From Penaeicola halotolerans (GTDB taxonomy: Bacteria > Bacteroidota > Bacteroidia > Cytophagales > Cyclobacteriaceae), in NCBI RefSeq assembly GCF_016464625.1, contig NZ_JAEAGO010000002.1, positions 186,001 through 250,000 of the forward strand: a stretch of 64,000 bases of DNA, read 5' to 3'. Positions 26,386 through 35,999 of this stretch are shown here, one piece after another. Numbering within the stretch: the first letter of the stretch is position 1; every line of letters begins with the position of its first letter. Made by a program: the position numbers and the translations under genes. Under the pieces are notes generated by a model. The model did no database searches and had not been told where the DNA came from. It saw only the letters and a program-made list of their open reading frames with translations.

Positions 26386-27588
26386 ATGCAACTAGGATTA
26401 CTGGCAGTCATCGTTTTGCTTTCTTTTGCTACCATCAATAGCACCAGACTTATGTTGAGCAAAAAGTCCTATCTGCAAAACAATCGCTTCTTGGGAGCCT
26501 CCATGTTTTTTTACAACCTCTTTTTATTAGTCTATTTCTTGTGGTTTGAAGCGGGATACATCATTGAGTATCCTCATTTGATGCGTACTGTGAGTCCCCT
26601 GATGTACTTAAGTGCGCCTCTTTTTTACATCTTTGTGCGCAATAGTCTCATAGACGAAAGGGGCTTTCACCGCTGGGACTGGATCCATTTTCTGCCTGCT
26701 CTCATACACTTAGTCGACTTGGTACCTTTTTATTTAGAAAGTACAGAAGTGAAGCTGCAAGCCGCTGAACTCATCGTGGCAGATCCACGCCTGCTCAATC
26801 AAATAGCCAATGGCCTCATCCCGATCAAGTACCATGTGATGATGCGAGTAGGACTCCAAGTGGCTTACTTTATCGCTAGTGCTGTATTGATCTACAGATT
26901 AAAGCCTTATCTGTTTGCCAAACTTGATTTTAAGTTTTTCAACCAATGGCTCTTTGTGGTTATGTTTTTCATGGGTTGGATCGTCTTTTCTTATCTAGGC
27001 TATACGAGCACTGAGTTTTTGGGCTTTCTGTGGGATAGGGATGTAGCTGATCTGATGAGTTTTTTCTCTTATGCTAATCTACTAGCGCTTTTGCTCTTCA
27101 ATGCCTTTTTGACCTTCAGACCAGAAGTGGTAGAAAGTATCCCTAACCTAGTCTTGAATAAAGCTACTGATGCAGTAGCGATAGAAGAACGTTCTCAGAA
27201 AAAGACTAAAAGCACTAAGTCTGAGAAAAATTATAAACAAGCAGACATTGATGCGCTAAAATATGCCCTTTCCGATCAAGTAGTGATCAGTGATAAGCAT
27301 TTGGAGCTTCATGATCTAGCTGAGCGAATAGGACTATCCATAAGACAGACAAGCGACCTGATCAAGGCGGTCTATGGCTGCGGCTTCAAGGAACTAATCA
27401 TCAAAAAAAGAATTGCGCTCTCTGTAGAAAAGATCCAAGAAGGCTATCTGGATGACTTTACCATAGAAGCACTCGCCAATCAGTGTGGTTTTAATTCCCG
27501 CATCACATTTTTTACAGCGTTCAAATCACTGCATGGCATGAGTCCTAGCGCTTATTGGCAGGAGTTTCAAAACAGCGAGGCTTCTTGA
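26386..27588 (+). CDS. Membrane-anchored AraC-family transcriptional regulator
   Basis: This 400-residue protein has an N-terminal half with about seven hydrophobic helices (first MQLGLLAVIVLLSF; others near residues 40-60, 75-90, 105-120, 160-175, 190-215, 230-255). A basic linker (SQKKTKSTKSEK) and a C-terminal AraC-type domain follow: LHDLAERIGLSIRQTSDLIKAVYGCGFKELI, then IEALANQCGFNSRITFFTAFKSLHGMSP. This layout is common in Bacteroidota and implies DNA binding tethered to the inner membrane with ligand sensing in the membrane part. ATG 26386 fits the first helix; TTG 26341 is an in-frame alternative adding 15 residues. Target genes are unknown. Confidence 0.82.
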   Translation: MQLGLLAVIVLLSFATINSTRLMLSKKSYLQNNRFLGASMFFYNLFLLVYFLWFEAGYIIEYPHLMRTVSPLMYLSAPLFYIFVRNSLIDERGFHRWDWIHFLPALIHLVDLVPFYLESTEVKLQAAELIVADPRLLNQIANGLIPIKYHVMMRVGLQVAYFIASAVLIYRLKPYLFAKLDFKFFNQWLFVVMFFMGWIVFSYLGYTSTEFLGFLWDRDVADLMSFFSYANLLALLLFNAFLTFRPEVVESIPNLVLNKATDAVAIEERSQKKTKSTKSEKNYKQADIDALKYALSDQVVISDKHLELHDLAERIGLSIRQTSDLIKAVYGCGFKELIIKKRIALSVEKIQEGYLDDFTIEALANQCGFNSRITFFTAFKSLHGMSPSAYWQEFQNSEAS

Positions 27589-27619
27589 TACATAGACACC
27601 TCCTACTCACCAAACTAAG

Positions 27620-27640
27620 CTCTCTTTTCGAGAGTTTTTT
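27620..27640 (+). terminator. Rho-independent terminator after the AraC-type regulator
   Basis: A CTCTC/GAGAG stem with a five-base loop is followed by six T residues, 32 bases after the stop codon. Confidence 0.7.
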
Positions 27641-28015
27641 CCTTTATTGAAATAGTACAAGGGATTTACTAAAATGGATAAAACTAACACGGTAATTTTT
27701 TATTCACTTACCCACCTAGTTATCCACATTTTTGACCAAAAAAATTATCAGCAGAGAAATGCATTTCATTTTATCAAAAAAGTGATTGATGCGCCAGTGT
27801 GTTTAGAAAACTGCTTTCTGAACATACATTTTTTGTGAGCAGCCCTATTTGTTGTGTCATTTGTGTCATCCAGCGCGTGTGTAGGCCGATCATTCAGCTA
27901 AGCGTCCCGCTGGTGGAAAAAGGGAAACTTAATCTAAACAATTCCAAAACCAAACGACATGGAACAAACTGTCAAAATTTCTACTGAGAAAAGGCAGGTA
28001 AAAGGATCCGCGATC
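27641..28015. other. Intergenic region before the adhesin operon
   Basis: No convincing gene is visible in these 375 bases; a 62-codon open frame inside has no recognisable protein features. It contains a perfect 9-bp tandem repeat TTGTGTCAT at 27852-27869, a possible regulator site. I could not place a clear -33/-7 promoter pair, though the operon promoter must lie here or read through. Confidence 0.5.
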
Positions 28016-28477
28016 ATGGATCTGAAGAGAGTAGTTCTTACACTTTGCCTGACAATGTGTTTTATGGGACTTCAAGCCCAACAAAACATCGCAAGTACCC
28101 TACAAAAAGGTGCTTATGAAAATGAATGGGTGCTTAAACACCAGCTCTCAATGGTCGATATCTACACTAAATATGCCGACTGTACTACCCCTGGCCACAG
28201 TTTCTCTCCTGAGATTATCTTGGTAAAGGTTATCAACAAGACCTCCTCTAAGGTTTATGTCTATTGGAATTATGCGCTTGGATATGATAATCAAGTACTT
28301 GAATCAGGGGCCGATGAGAACTTGGTACAAGTCAGTTTAGATCCAAATCAGTCAGTAGAGGGTTCTTGCGGAAACTACTTGGAAAATAAACTTGGCGTTT
28401 TTGTGAGATTCAAAAATCAAGAGGAAATACTGACTCGATTAATTCTGGAAGGGATTCACGAATCTAAACTGAACTAA
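28016..28477 (+). CDS. Small secreted protein at the head of the adhesin operon
   Basis: This 153-residue protein has a signal peptide (MDLKRVVLTLCLTMCFMGLQAQQ). ATG 28016 is chosen because the 19 residues before it are polar and would hide the signal. The mature part looks like one small beta-sandwich (IILVKVINKTSSKVYVYWNYALGYDN), with two cysteines (in DCTTPGH and GSCGNY) that could form a disulfide. Only one base separates its stop from the start of the giant adhesin. It may be a chaperone-like or accessory surface protein for the adhesin. No family is recognised. Confidence 0.7.
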   Translation: MDLKRVVLTLCLTMCFMGLQAQQNIASTLQKGAYENEWVLKHQLSMVDIYTKYADCTTPGHSFSPEIILVKVINKTSSKVYVYWNYALGYDNQVLESGADENLVQVSLDPNQSVEGSCGNYLENKLGVFVRFKNQEEILTRLILEGIHESKLN

Positions 28478-28478
28478 T

Positions 28479-31400
28479 ATGAAAAGACATTTACTTCAAA
28501 TACTAATCATAGCATATTTACTCACTTTGGCTTTTATAGCAGCAAATGCACAGTCAGTAAATATCACGGCTTCCCCAGCATCGGGAGGTACTAGTTTAGG
28601 CCCCATATCATTTGATGGGAATCCCATAGTACAAGCGACAGCATATAACTTTAATGGAGGCCTACTTCCAACGGGTTGGAAGACTTCACCCTATACGGTT
28701 AGTAATAATATCTGCCCTACAAAGCCTACTCCAGACAACACGAGTTACTTTTGGGCAACAAACCTTTATAATCCCGCGAGCAAGCCCTCAGATTGGTCTG
28801 GAGCAAGGTTTGATGCAGGAGGAGAATATGCCAACAAACGATTTGTAGAAACTAGCCCTGTCAATGTCTCTACAGGGGGTAAGATTGAGTTTTACATCAG
28901 ATACGGCAACGAAGGCGCACCATGTGAGCAGCCAGATGCATCCAATGAGGAGGTTTATTTGCAATATAGCACCAATGGAGGTTCTACATGGGTTACTATC
29001 TTTGAAGATTGGAATACCACAAGTGGGGGTAATTTTGCTTGGTACAACTGGTATTTCAACTCTATTGATATTCCTGTGGGTGCTCGTACGACAAGTACGA
29101 TCTTTAGATGGTATCAACCAGCAAACTCAGGTAGTAGTTATGATAATTGGGGACTAGAAGATGTCAGTATTGGTGCCAATGCTGTGATTACTTCTCAGGC
29201 TTGGACCGTTGATGGATCGACTATCAATACAACAGCGTCTACGGTCAATTATACCTTCCCATCACCGGGTACTTACAATGTTGGGTATAGCTTTACCTCT
29301 CCCGCAGGAAATGCAAGTGGTACATTGTCTTATAAAATCAACACTACTCCGACCCTTGACCCAATTACAAATCAAACGGTCACTGTTGGAGGTGGTTCAA
29401 GACAGGTCAATCTTTCTGGAATTACTACAGGAGGTCTTGCAGGGCAAACACTCTCCGTGATCGCGACCAGTTCCAATACGGCTGTAGTTCCTAACCCTAG
29501 TGTATCTTATACTTCGCCAAATACTACTGGAACGATTACCTATACCCCACAGTCAGCGGGTACTAGTACTATCACTGTCACAGCTAGATATACGAATGAC
29601 CAAACGGTTGCTTTTAGCAGAACCTTTACCATTACAGTGCTCTCTCTATCGGTTACCGCCCCTGCCAATACACAGTTCCCAGTCTTTACCAATAACATAG
29701 ATCCAGGAGACTTTGTGATTTCAGGTTTTGGCCCATCTGATAATATCTTAGTGAGTATAGGTCTAGAGAATGTTACTTCTGGCACCAACTTCAGTCTCCC
29801 AACTAATACTGGTTTGACCAGAAGTTTTGGCTATGACTCATGGACAAATATCACTGAGATCTCATTTACAGGTACACAAGCTAATGCTAACGCTGCACTA
29901 GCGGCTATGGTAGCTAATACAGGAGCAGATGGCAATGTGAAAATCAATGTCTCTGCCTCGCTCAGTGATGTCAACTATGCGCGTAATCCAGAAAATGGAC
30001 ACTTCTACAGATATATTGCTAGTCCTGGCACTAATTACGCTTCAGCCAAAGCTGCGGCAGCCGCGATGACCTATCAAGGAGTATCGGGTTACCTAGTGAC
30101 CATCACGTCTACCAATGAAAACAACTTTGTCAACGGAAACATCGTGGGTGCCCAAAACATCTGGATAGGTCTCACCGATGAAGCAGTAGAAGGCGTATGG
30201 AGATGGGATACTGGTCCTGAAGCTGGTACAATTTCATCCTATTATAATTGGTGTGGTAGTGAACCTAACAATGCGGGCGGTGGTGAAAACCATGTCGTGA
30301 CTGCTTGGAATGGTGGCTCTTGCTGGAATGACCTCAACGGTACTAACTCAGGTAGTATCGGAGGGTATGTGGTAGAATTTGGTGATGGTACAGGAGCTGA
30401 AAATCAAATGTTCAACTTCTCCGCCTCATCTTCTAGTACGGTGTCTATTGTAAAGTATGCTCAGACGTATACTTTCCCTGTCATCCCTACAAAGTCATAT
30501 ACTGACCCAACATTTACACTGGGTGATGCACAGACTGATAGAAGCTTGACCATCACTTATACAGCAGCTGATCCTACTGTAGTCAGCATTACGGGTAATC
30601 AAGCTACGATCTTAAAGGTAGGTAGTACCGATATCACGGCTACACAAGCAGGAGATGTAAGCAATTTAGCTGCTCCAACGGTAGTCAGAACACTCACAGT
30701 GGTTGATCAAATTGCTCCAGTAGCAAATGGATTTACTCCAGCAGACGATGCTACTGAAACTGCTTTGAGGCCTACGCTCAGCATGACGTTTGACGAGGCG
30801 GTAACACTCGGCACTACAGGTACATTGACTTTATATGATGGCTCTACGGTACTCGCTAGCTTTGATTTGTCCGATCCTACAGACAGGGCCAAGGTCATCC
30901 TAGCTGGTGATGGATTAAGTTTGAGTATTGCACTTGAAACAGACTTGCCTTATGGCACAGCTGTATCTGTGGAAGTGTCTAGTGGATTTGTCAAAGATCA
31001 ATATGACAATGACTTTGATGGTATCACCGCGACATCTAATACATGGAACTTCACGACTATGGTGGATGTAGTAGACCCTGTCATCACTGTACCTTCAGCT
31101 ACCACACGTGTGACTGACACAGGCGCCTGCGACTATACAGTACAAGGAACCGAGTTTGATGTGATTGCTGCTACGGACAATAGTGGAGCGATCACTGCCT
31201 TGAGATACTCTATCCAACGCATGCTTCCAAACCCTAACTTGATCACTGAGAACTTCGATGGAGGAGCTTGGAATTCAGCCAATTTTGAAATAGGCACACC
31301 AAGTGGCTCAGTAGTCAATGGTGGCTACCAAAGTGCTCCTTTTGATGATAGAGGTACGCTTAGAACGGTAGCGGATTTTGTTCCGACACCTGCAAACCCA

Positions 31401-34400
31401 CTGCATGTTAGCGCAACCTTGACTTTCGAAGGCTTTTCCATTGCCTTTATAGGCACAAGAAGTGATGGTTTAAAAAATCCATTTGCTTCGAATGAACCAA
31501 CTAATGGTGCTTACTTTAGACTACACAACTTCAACGAAGGTCAAACGAACCTAGGAAGTACTTCTCTCGATGGCAAACCAGGCGATGCGCTATATGCTGA
31601 TCCGGTGAGAATTCATATTATAGATAATGGTATCAACATTTCTGGTACGATTACTAATACAGTGACTAATGAGGTATTTAGCTTCAATGAAAACACCACC
31701 TTTAGCTCAGGTTCTTGGAGAATTGTATTCTCTGGTGCTAGTGTAATATGGGATGATATCAAGATCAGCCTTGGAGCACATGAGTACCTGCAAGAAGTTG
31801 CTAATGGAACTAATAGCTTAGCAGGTGAGTCTCTCGGTCAAGGAGAAAACACAATCATCTGGACAGCAGAAGATGCCGCAGGTAATGAGGCTTCAGACTC
31901 CTTAGTTGTCACGGTCAATGACAATCAAAACCCTGTTTTCGTAGCCCCATCAAACGTAATCGAGACTTCGCTTCAAAATGAAAAATCTAAAGCCATTGCG
32001 ATCACAGATGTAGTGGTGACTGATAACTGTGCTGTAGAAACATTGACTTGGGCGATGACTGGAGCAACTACTGCAACGGGATCAGGCCAAATCGGTACTT
32101 ACACATTTAACACTGGTTTGACTAATGTGACTTACACGGCCACAGATGGAGCTGGCAACCAAGCTACAAGTGATTTTACAGTTTCTCTAAAAGAAGCACA
32201 AACCATCACATTTGACGCTTTAGTTACTAAATCTTTACAAGATGCTGACTTTGATTTGACCGCAACAGCTTCTTCAGGGCTTGGAATACAATATGTGAGT
32301 TCAGACCCAAGTGTAGCCACTATTAGCGGTAGCACGGTAAGCATCGTAGGCTTAGGTACTACGACTATCACAGCTTCTCAAGCAGGAAATGCAGCCTACT
32401 TAGCTGCTAGTGATGCCGTACAAACACTCGAGGTGGTGAAAATCACGCAAACCATCGATTTCCCTGCACTAGCAGCGAAAACCTTTGGTGAGACGGCATT
32501 TATTCTAGGACCTGAGCAAACAGATAAAGGATTAACAGTGACATACACAGCTGCTGACCCTGCAGTGATCAGTATCGTAGGCAATGAGGCAACTATTCTA
32601 AATGCAGGCAATACTACCATTACTGCTACACAAGCTGGTGACGCAACTCACTTTGCAGCCACAGCTGTTGATCGAGAACTAGTAGTCAATAAAGCTAGCC
32701 TAACAATCACTGCAGATGATAAGACCAAAGTGTATGGTGAAGCAAATCCTACTTTGACTTTCTCCTACACTGGTCTAGTGAATGGTGATACCGAAGTGAC
32801 TACACTTCCAAGCATTAGTACTACAGCTACAGCAAGCTCAGCGGTCGGTACATATACCATCACTTTAGCGGATGCAGCAGATGCCAATTATGACATCACG
32901 CTTGTCGCAGGTGAGCTAGAGGTAACAAAAGCTAGTTTGACAATCACTGCAGATGATAAGACCAAAGTGTATGGTCAAGCAAATCCTACTTTGACTTTCT
33001 CCTACACTGGTCTAGTGAATGGTGATACCGAAGTGACTACACTTCCAAGCATTAGCACTACAGCTACAGCAAGCTCAGCAGTTGGTACATATGCTATCAC
33101 TTTAGCAGATGCAGCAGATGCCAATTATGATATCACACTTGTAGCTGGTGAGCTAGAGGTAACAAAAGCTAGTCTGACAATCACTGCAGATGATAAGACC
33201 AAAGTGTATGGTCAAGCAAATCCTACTTTGACTTTCTCCTACACTGGTCTAGTGAATGGTGATACCGAAGTGACTACACTTCCAAGCATTAGCACTACAG
33301 CTACAGCAAGCTCAGCAGTTGGTACATATGCTATCACTTTAGCAGATGCAGCAGATGCCAACTATGATATCACACTTGTAGCTGGTGAGCTAGAAGTAAC
33401 AAAAGCTAGTCTGACAATCACTGCAGATGATAAGACCAAAGTGTATGGTGAAGCAAATCCTGCTTTGACTTTCTCCTACACGGGTCTAGTGAATGGTGAT
33501 ACCGAAGTGACTACACTTCCAAGCATTAGTACTACAGCTACAGCAAGCTCAGCTGTCGGTACATATGCCATCACTTTAGCAGATGCCGCAGATGTCAATT
33601 ATGACATTACACTCGTAGCTGGTGAGCTAGAGGTAACAAAAGCTAGTTTGACAATCACTGCAGATGATAAGACCAAAGTGTATGGTGAAGCAAATCCTAC
33701 TTTGACTTTCTCCTACACTGGTCTAGTGAATGGTGATACCGAAGTGACGACACTTCCAAGCATCAGCACTACAGCTACAGCAAGCTCAGCAGTTGGTACA
33801 TACGCCATCACTTTAGCAGATGCCGCAGATGCCAACTATGATATCACACTTGTAGCTGGTGAGCTAGAGGTAACAAAAGCTAGTTTGACAATCACTGCAG
33901 ATGATAAGACCAAAGTGTATGGTGAAGCAAATCCTACTTTGACTTTCTCCTACACTGGTCTAGTGAATGGTGATACCGAAGTGACTACACTTCCAAGCAT
34001 CAGCACTACAGCTACAGCAAGCTCAGCAGTTGGTAGCTATGCCATCACTTTAGCAGATGCAGCAGATGCCAATTATGACATCAGCTATACAAGTGGTACG
34101 CTTACGATCATCCAAGCAGTACCGAACTTGACTTGGAATGATATCACTGCAACTTATGGAGTAGCAGATTTCAGGCTGACACCTCCAAATTCTGCTAGTC
34201 CTGGAGCATTCACCTACACGATCGCTGACCAGCAAGTGGCTGTATTGACCGGAGATATGCTGAGTCTAAGAGCAATGGGTGTGACGACTATCACTGCTAC
34301 GCAAGCTGAGACAGCGAATTTCGAAGCTGCAAGTGTGACCATCACTCTTACAGTGATCAATGCGACACCTACTGAGATCAGCATCAGCCGCAATACTTTC

Positions 34401-34937
34401 ATGGCCAATCAAGATCCTAGTACAGCAGTGGCTACATTCAGCACATCAGATATCGATGATACCCAGCATAGCTACTACTTAGTCATAGGCGATGGCGCTG
34501 CTGATAACGAACACTTTAGCATCATTGGTAACGGATTGTATCTCAATGTAGACTTATTGCAAGCAATGGCAGGCAGACCTTCAGTACGCATCCGTGTAAG
34601 ATCTGTAGATCCAGCAGGTAACTTCATCGAGCAAGCCTTTACGCTTATTAGAGAAGAACCAGCTGTTGAGGAGATTTTTGTGCCAAATACGATCACACCA
34701 AATGGTGACGGCATGAACGATGAGTGGATGATCCCTGAATTGATCCACCTAGAAAATGTCAACATCAAGGTCTTTGATAGAGATGGTAGAATGTACTTTG
34801 AGACTACTGATCCAAGCAAAGGTTGGGATGCTACCTATAAAGGCAGGGCAGTCAACAAAGGTGTCTACTACTACATCGTAGAGGTGATCATAGACGGTCG
34901 CAAGAAAGTATTGAAAGGTAACATCTTGATATTGTAA
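28479..34937 (+). CDS. Giant T9SS-secreted adhesin with C-type lectin, HYR and MBG repeats
   Basis: This 2152-residue surface protein has a signal peptide (residues 1-26, ending ANAQS), then a beta-rich jelly-roll-like domain (about 55-250) and Ig-like domains (about 290-390). A C-type lectin domain (about 505-637) has WIGLTDE, EPN at 595-597 and WND at 616-618; EPN is the mannose-type calcium-site motif in known lectins. A Big_5-like domain (about 747-860) comes next, then an HYR domain split by an insertion (about 866-1147), BIG_2-like domains, and six MBG repeats of 79 residues (1405-1878). The C-terminus is a CHU_C/type B sorting domain (FVPNTITPNGDGMNDEW, from about 2065). It is exported by T9SS and probably attached by the neighbouring SprF-like protein. 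Confidence 0.9.
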   Translation: MKRHLLQILIIAYLLTLAFIAANAQSVNITASPASGGTSLGPISFDGNPIVQATAYNFNGGLLPTGWKTSPYTVSNNICPTKPTPDNTSYFWATNLYNPASKPSDWSGARFDAGGEYANKRFVETSPVNVSTGGKIEFYIRYGNEGAPCEQPDASNEEVYLQYSTNGGSTWVTIFEDWNTTSGGNFAWYNWYFNSIDIPVGARTTSTIFRWYQPANSGSSYDNWGLEDVSIGANAVITSQAWTVDGSTINTTASTVNYTFPSPGTYNVGYSFTSPAGNASGTLSYKINTTPTLDPITNQTVTVGGGSRQVNLSGITTGGLAGQTLSVIATSSNTAVVPNPSVSYTSPNTTGTITYTPQSAGTSTITVTARYTNDQTVAFSRTFTITVLSLSVTAPANTQFPVFTNNIDPGDFVISGFGPSDNILVSIGLENVTSGTNFSLPTNTGLTRSFGYDSWTNITEISFTGTQANANAALAAMVANTGADGNVKINVSASLSDVNYARNPENGHFYRYIASPGTNYASAKAAAAAMTYQGVSGYLVTITSTNENNFVNGNIVGAQNIWIGLTDEAVEGVWRWDTGPEAGTISSYYNWCGSEPNNAGGGENHVVTAWNGGSCWNDLNGTNSGSIGGYVVEFGDGTGAENQMFNFSASSSSTVSIVKYAQTYTFPVIPTKSYTDPTFTLGDAQTDRSLTITYTAADPTVVSITGNQATILKVGSTDITATQAGDVSNLAAPTVVRTLTVVDQIAPVANGFTPADDATETALRPTLSMTFDEAVTLGTTGTLTLYDGSTVLASFDLSDPTDRAKVILAGDGLSLSIALETDLPYGTAVSVEVSSGFVKDQYDNDFDGITATSNTWNFTTMVDVVDPVITVPSATTRVTDTGACDYTVQGTEFDVIAATDNSGAITALRYSIQRMLPNPNLITENFDGGAWNSANFEIGTPSGSVVNGGYQSAPFDDRGTLRTVADFVPTPANPLHVSATLTFEGFSIAFIGTRSDGLKNPFASNEPTNGAYFRLHNFNEGQTNLGSTSLDGKPGDALYADPVRIHIIDNGINISGTITNTVTNEVFSFNENTTFSSGSWRIVFSGASVIWDDIKISLGAHEYLQEVANGTNSLAGESLGQGENTIIWTAEDAAGNEASDSLVVTVNDNQNPVFVAPSNVIETSLQNEKSKAIAITDVVVTDNCAVETLTWAMTGATTATGSGQIGTYTFNTGLTNVTYTATDGAGNQATSDFTVSLKEAQTITFDALVTKSLQDADFDLTATASSGLGIQYVSSDPSVATISGSTVSIVGLGTTTITASQAGNAAYLAASDAVQTLEVVKITQTIDFPALAAKTFGETAFILGPEQTDKGLTVTYTAADPAVISIVGNEATILNAGNTTITATQAGDATHFAATAVDRELVVNKASLTITADDKTKVYGEANPTLTFSYTGLVNGDTEVTTLPSISTTATASSAVGTYTITLADAADANYDITLVAGELEVTKASLTITADDKTKVYGQANPTLTFSYTGLVNGDTEVTTLPSISTTATASSAVGTYAITLADAADANYDITLVAGELEVTKASLTITADDKTKVYGQANPTLTFSYTGLVNGDTEVTTLPSISTTATASSAVGTYAITLADAADANYDITLVAGELEVTKASLTITADDKTKVYGEANPALTFSYTGLVNGDTEVTTLPSISTTATASSAVGTYAITLADAADVNYDITLVAGELEVTKASLTITADDKTKVYGEANPTLTFSYTGLVNGDTEVTTLPSISTTATASSAVGTYAITLADAADANYDITLVAGELEVTKASLTITADDKTKVYGEANPTLTFSYTGLVNGDTEVTTLPSISTTATASSAVGSYAITLADAADANYDISYTSGTLTIIQAVPNLTWNDITATYGVADFRLTPPNSASPGAFTYTIADQQVAVLTGDMLSLRAMGVTTITATQAETANFEAASVTITLTVINATPTEISISRNTFMANQDPSTAVATFSTSDIDDTQHSYYLVIGDGAADNEHFSIIGNGLYLNVDLLQAMAGRPSVRIRVRSVDPAGNFIEQAFTLIREEPAVEEIFVPNTITPNGDGMNDEWMIPELIHLENVNIKVFDRDGRMYFETTDPSKGWDATYKGRAVNKGVYYYIVEVIIDGRKKVLKGNILIL
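32691..34112 (+). repeat. Six tandem 237-bp repeats encoding MBG domains
   Basis: The units start at 32691, 32928, 33165, 33402, 33639 and 33876, each exactly 237 bp (79 codons from KASLTITADDKTKVYGEANP to AGELEVT). Protein copies differ at only a few sites (GE/GQ, T/A, T/S, A/V). Many synonymous positions are also unchanged, so the array was recently expanded or is being homogenised. The last copy diverges in its final ten codons. Copy number can vary by recombination. Confidence 0.97.
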
Positions 34938-34965
34938 GGGGCTTTTACCAAAAACGACAACAATT

Positions 34966-35976
34966 ATGAACTATCGAAACATATCTATAAAAGGGGTGCT
35001 CTTAGCAGCATCCCTATCCTTGGGCCTCCTCAGCGCAGAAGCTCAGACGCTCAAGCAAACAGGGAATTTCAGCTTGTTCCAGCAGTACTTCAACCCTGGA
35101 CTCACAGGCTATGAAGGCAGTATGGGTAAACTATTCTACCGCAATCAATGGGGTGGATTTGAAGGGGCACCAGAGACGATTTTTGCTAGTATAGAACTAG
35201 ACATGGCAGATCTCGGAAGATGGAAATCTCAAGGAACAGTAGTGACTGAAGAAGAGATCAATTATGTCGCTCCAGGCGCGAAGAATGCCTTCGGTTTATT
35301 GGTCTTCCATGATACTGATGGACCTTTTACTGAAACACAGATTCATCTAAGCTATGGAAGTAGAGTTCAGCTCACTGCCAAAACTCAACTAAGATTAGGC
35401 GCAGCACTGACTTTCAACCAACACCGAATGGATGGCAGCAAGATGCGATACATGCATGATCAAGACCAGATCATAGACAGTTGGTTTGGACGCTTTGCTG
35501 CACAAAATCGAATGGATTTCAATGCGGGCTTAATGCTTACTAGTGATGACTACTACTTTGGATATGCCTTGCAGGATTTAGCCAAAGGTCGCATCAATGG
35601 TGGGGATGATTTCATGAATGAAGGATTTGCCATGCAGCATGTAATCCAAGGTGGCTACAGAAGAGCTTTGACAGACCAGTTTGGAATGGTCTTTAATGGT
35701 ATCTATCGCTATGATGATCGCTTAGGTAAAAACGCTGAGGGACAGATCAAAGGTGTTTTCATGAATACTGCATGGTTAGGTGCTGGTTACAGATGGGATT
35801 TGGCTTACACGATGACAGTAGGCTTTAGAGTTGGACAGATGCGATTAGGCTATAGCTACGAAATCCCTAGTGGAGATGCTAGGCAGATCAGCAGTAGTAC
35901 CAATGAGTTTGTTGCAACGATGAATCTCAATAAGGTAAGATACCCTAAATACTTGAAAAAAGTATTGATGTGGTAA
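34966..35976 (+). CDS. PorP/SprF family type IX secretion membrane protein
   Basis: This 336-residue outer-membrane beta-barrel has a signal peptide (ending SAEAQT). QYFNPGLTGYEGSMGKLFYRNQWGGFEGAPETIF (about residues 40-73) is the hallmark of the PorP/SprF family. Alternating amphipathic strands end in MNLNKVRYPKYLKKVLMW. SprF-type proteins are the partners required to export or attach type B CTD adhesins. Its place 28 bases after such an adhesin and next to an OmpA-like gene matches the usual three-gene arrangement. Confidence 0.92.
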   Translation: MNYRNISIKGVLLAASLSLGLLSAEAQTLKQTGNFSLFQQYFNPGLTGYEGSMGKLFYRNQWGGFEGAPETIFASIELDMADLGRWKSQGTVVTEEEINYVAPGAKNAFGLLVFHDTDGPFTETQIHLSYGSRVQLTAKTQLRLGAALTFNQHRMDGSKMRYMHDQDQIIDSWFGRFAAQNRMDFNAGLMLTSDDYYFGYALQDLAKGRINGGDDFMNEGFAMQHVIQGGYRRALTDQFGMVFNGIYRYDDRLGKNAEGQIKGVFMNTAWLGAGYRWDLAYTMTVGFRVGQMRLGYSYEIPSGDARQISSSTNEFVATMNLNKVRYPKYLKKVLMW

Positions 35977-35999
35977 ATGAACATTTTAAGCCTAAAAAG

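Noticed and set aside
27799-27987. 62-codon plus-strand open frame before the adhesin operon
   Set aside because: It overlaps the start region of the next gene and encodes no signal peptide or recognisable domain.
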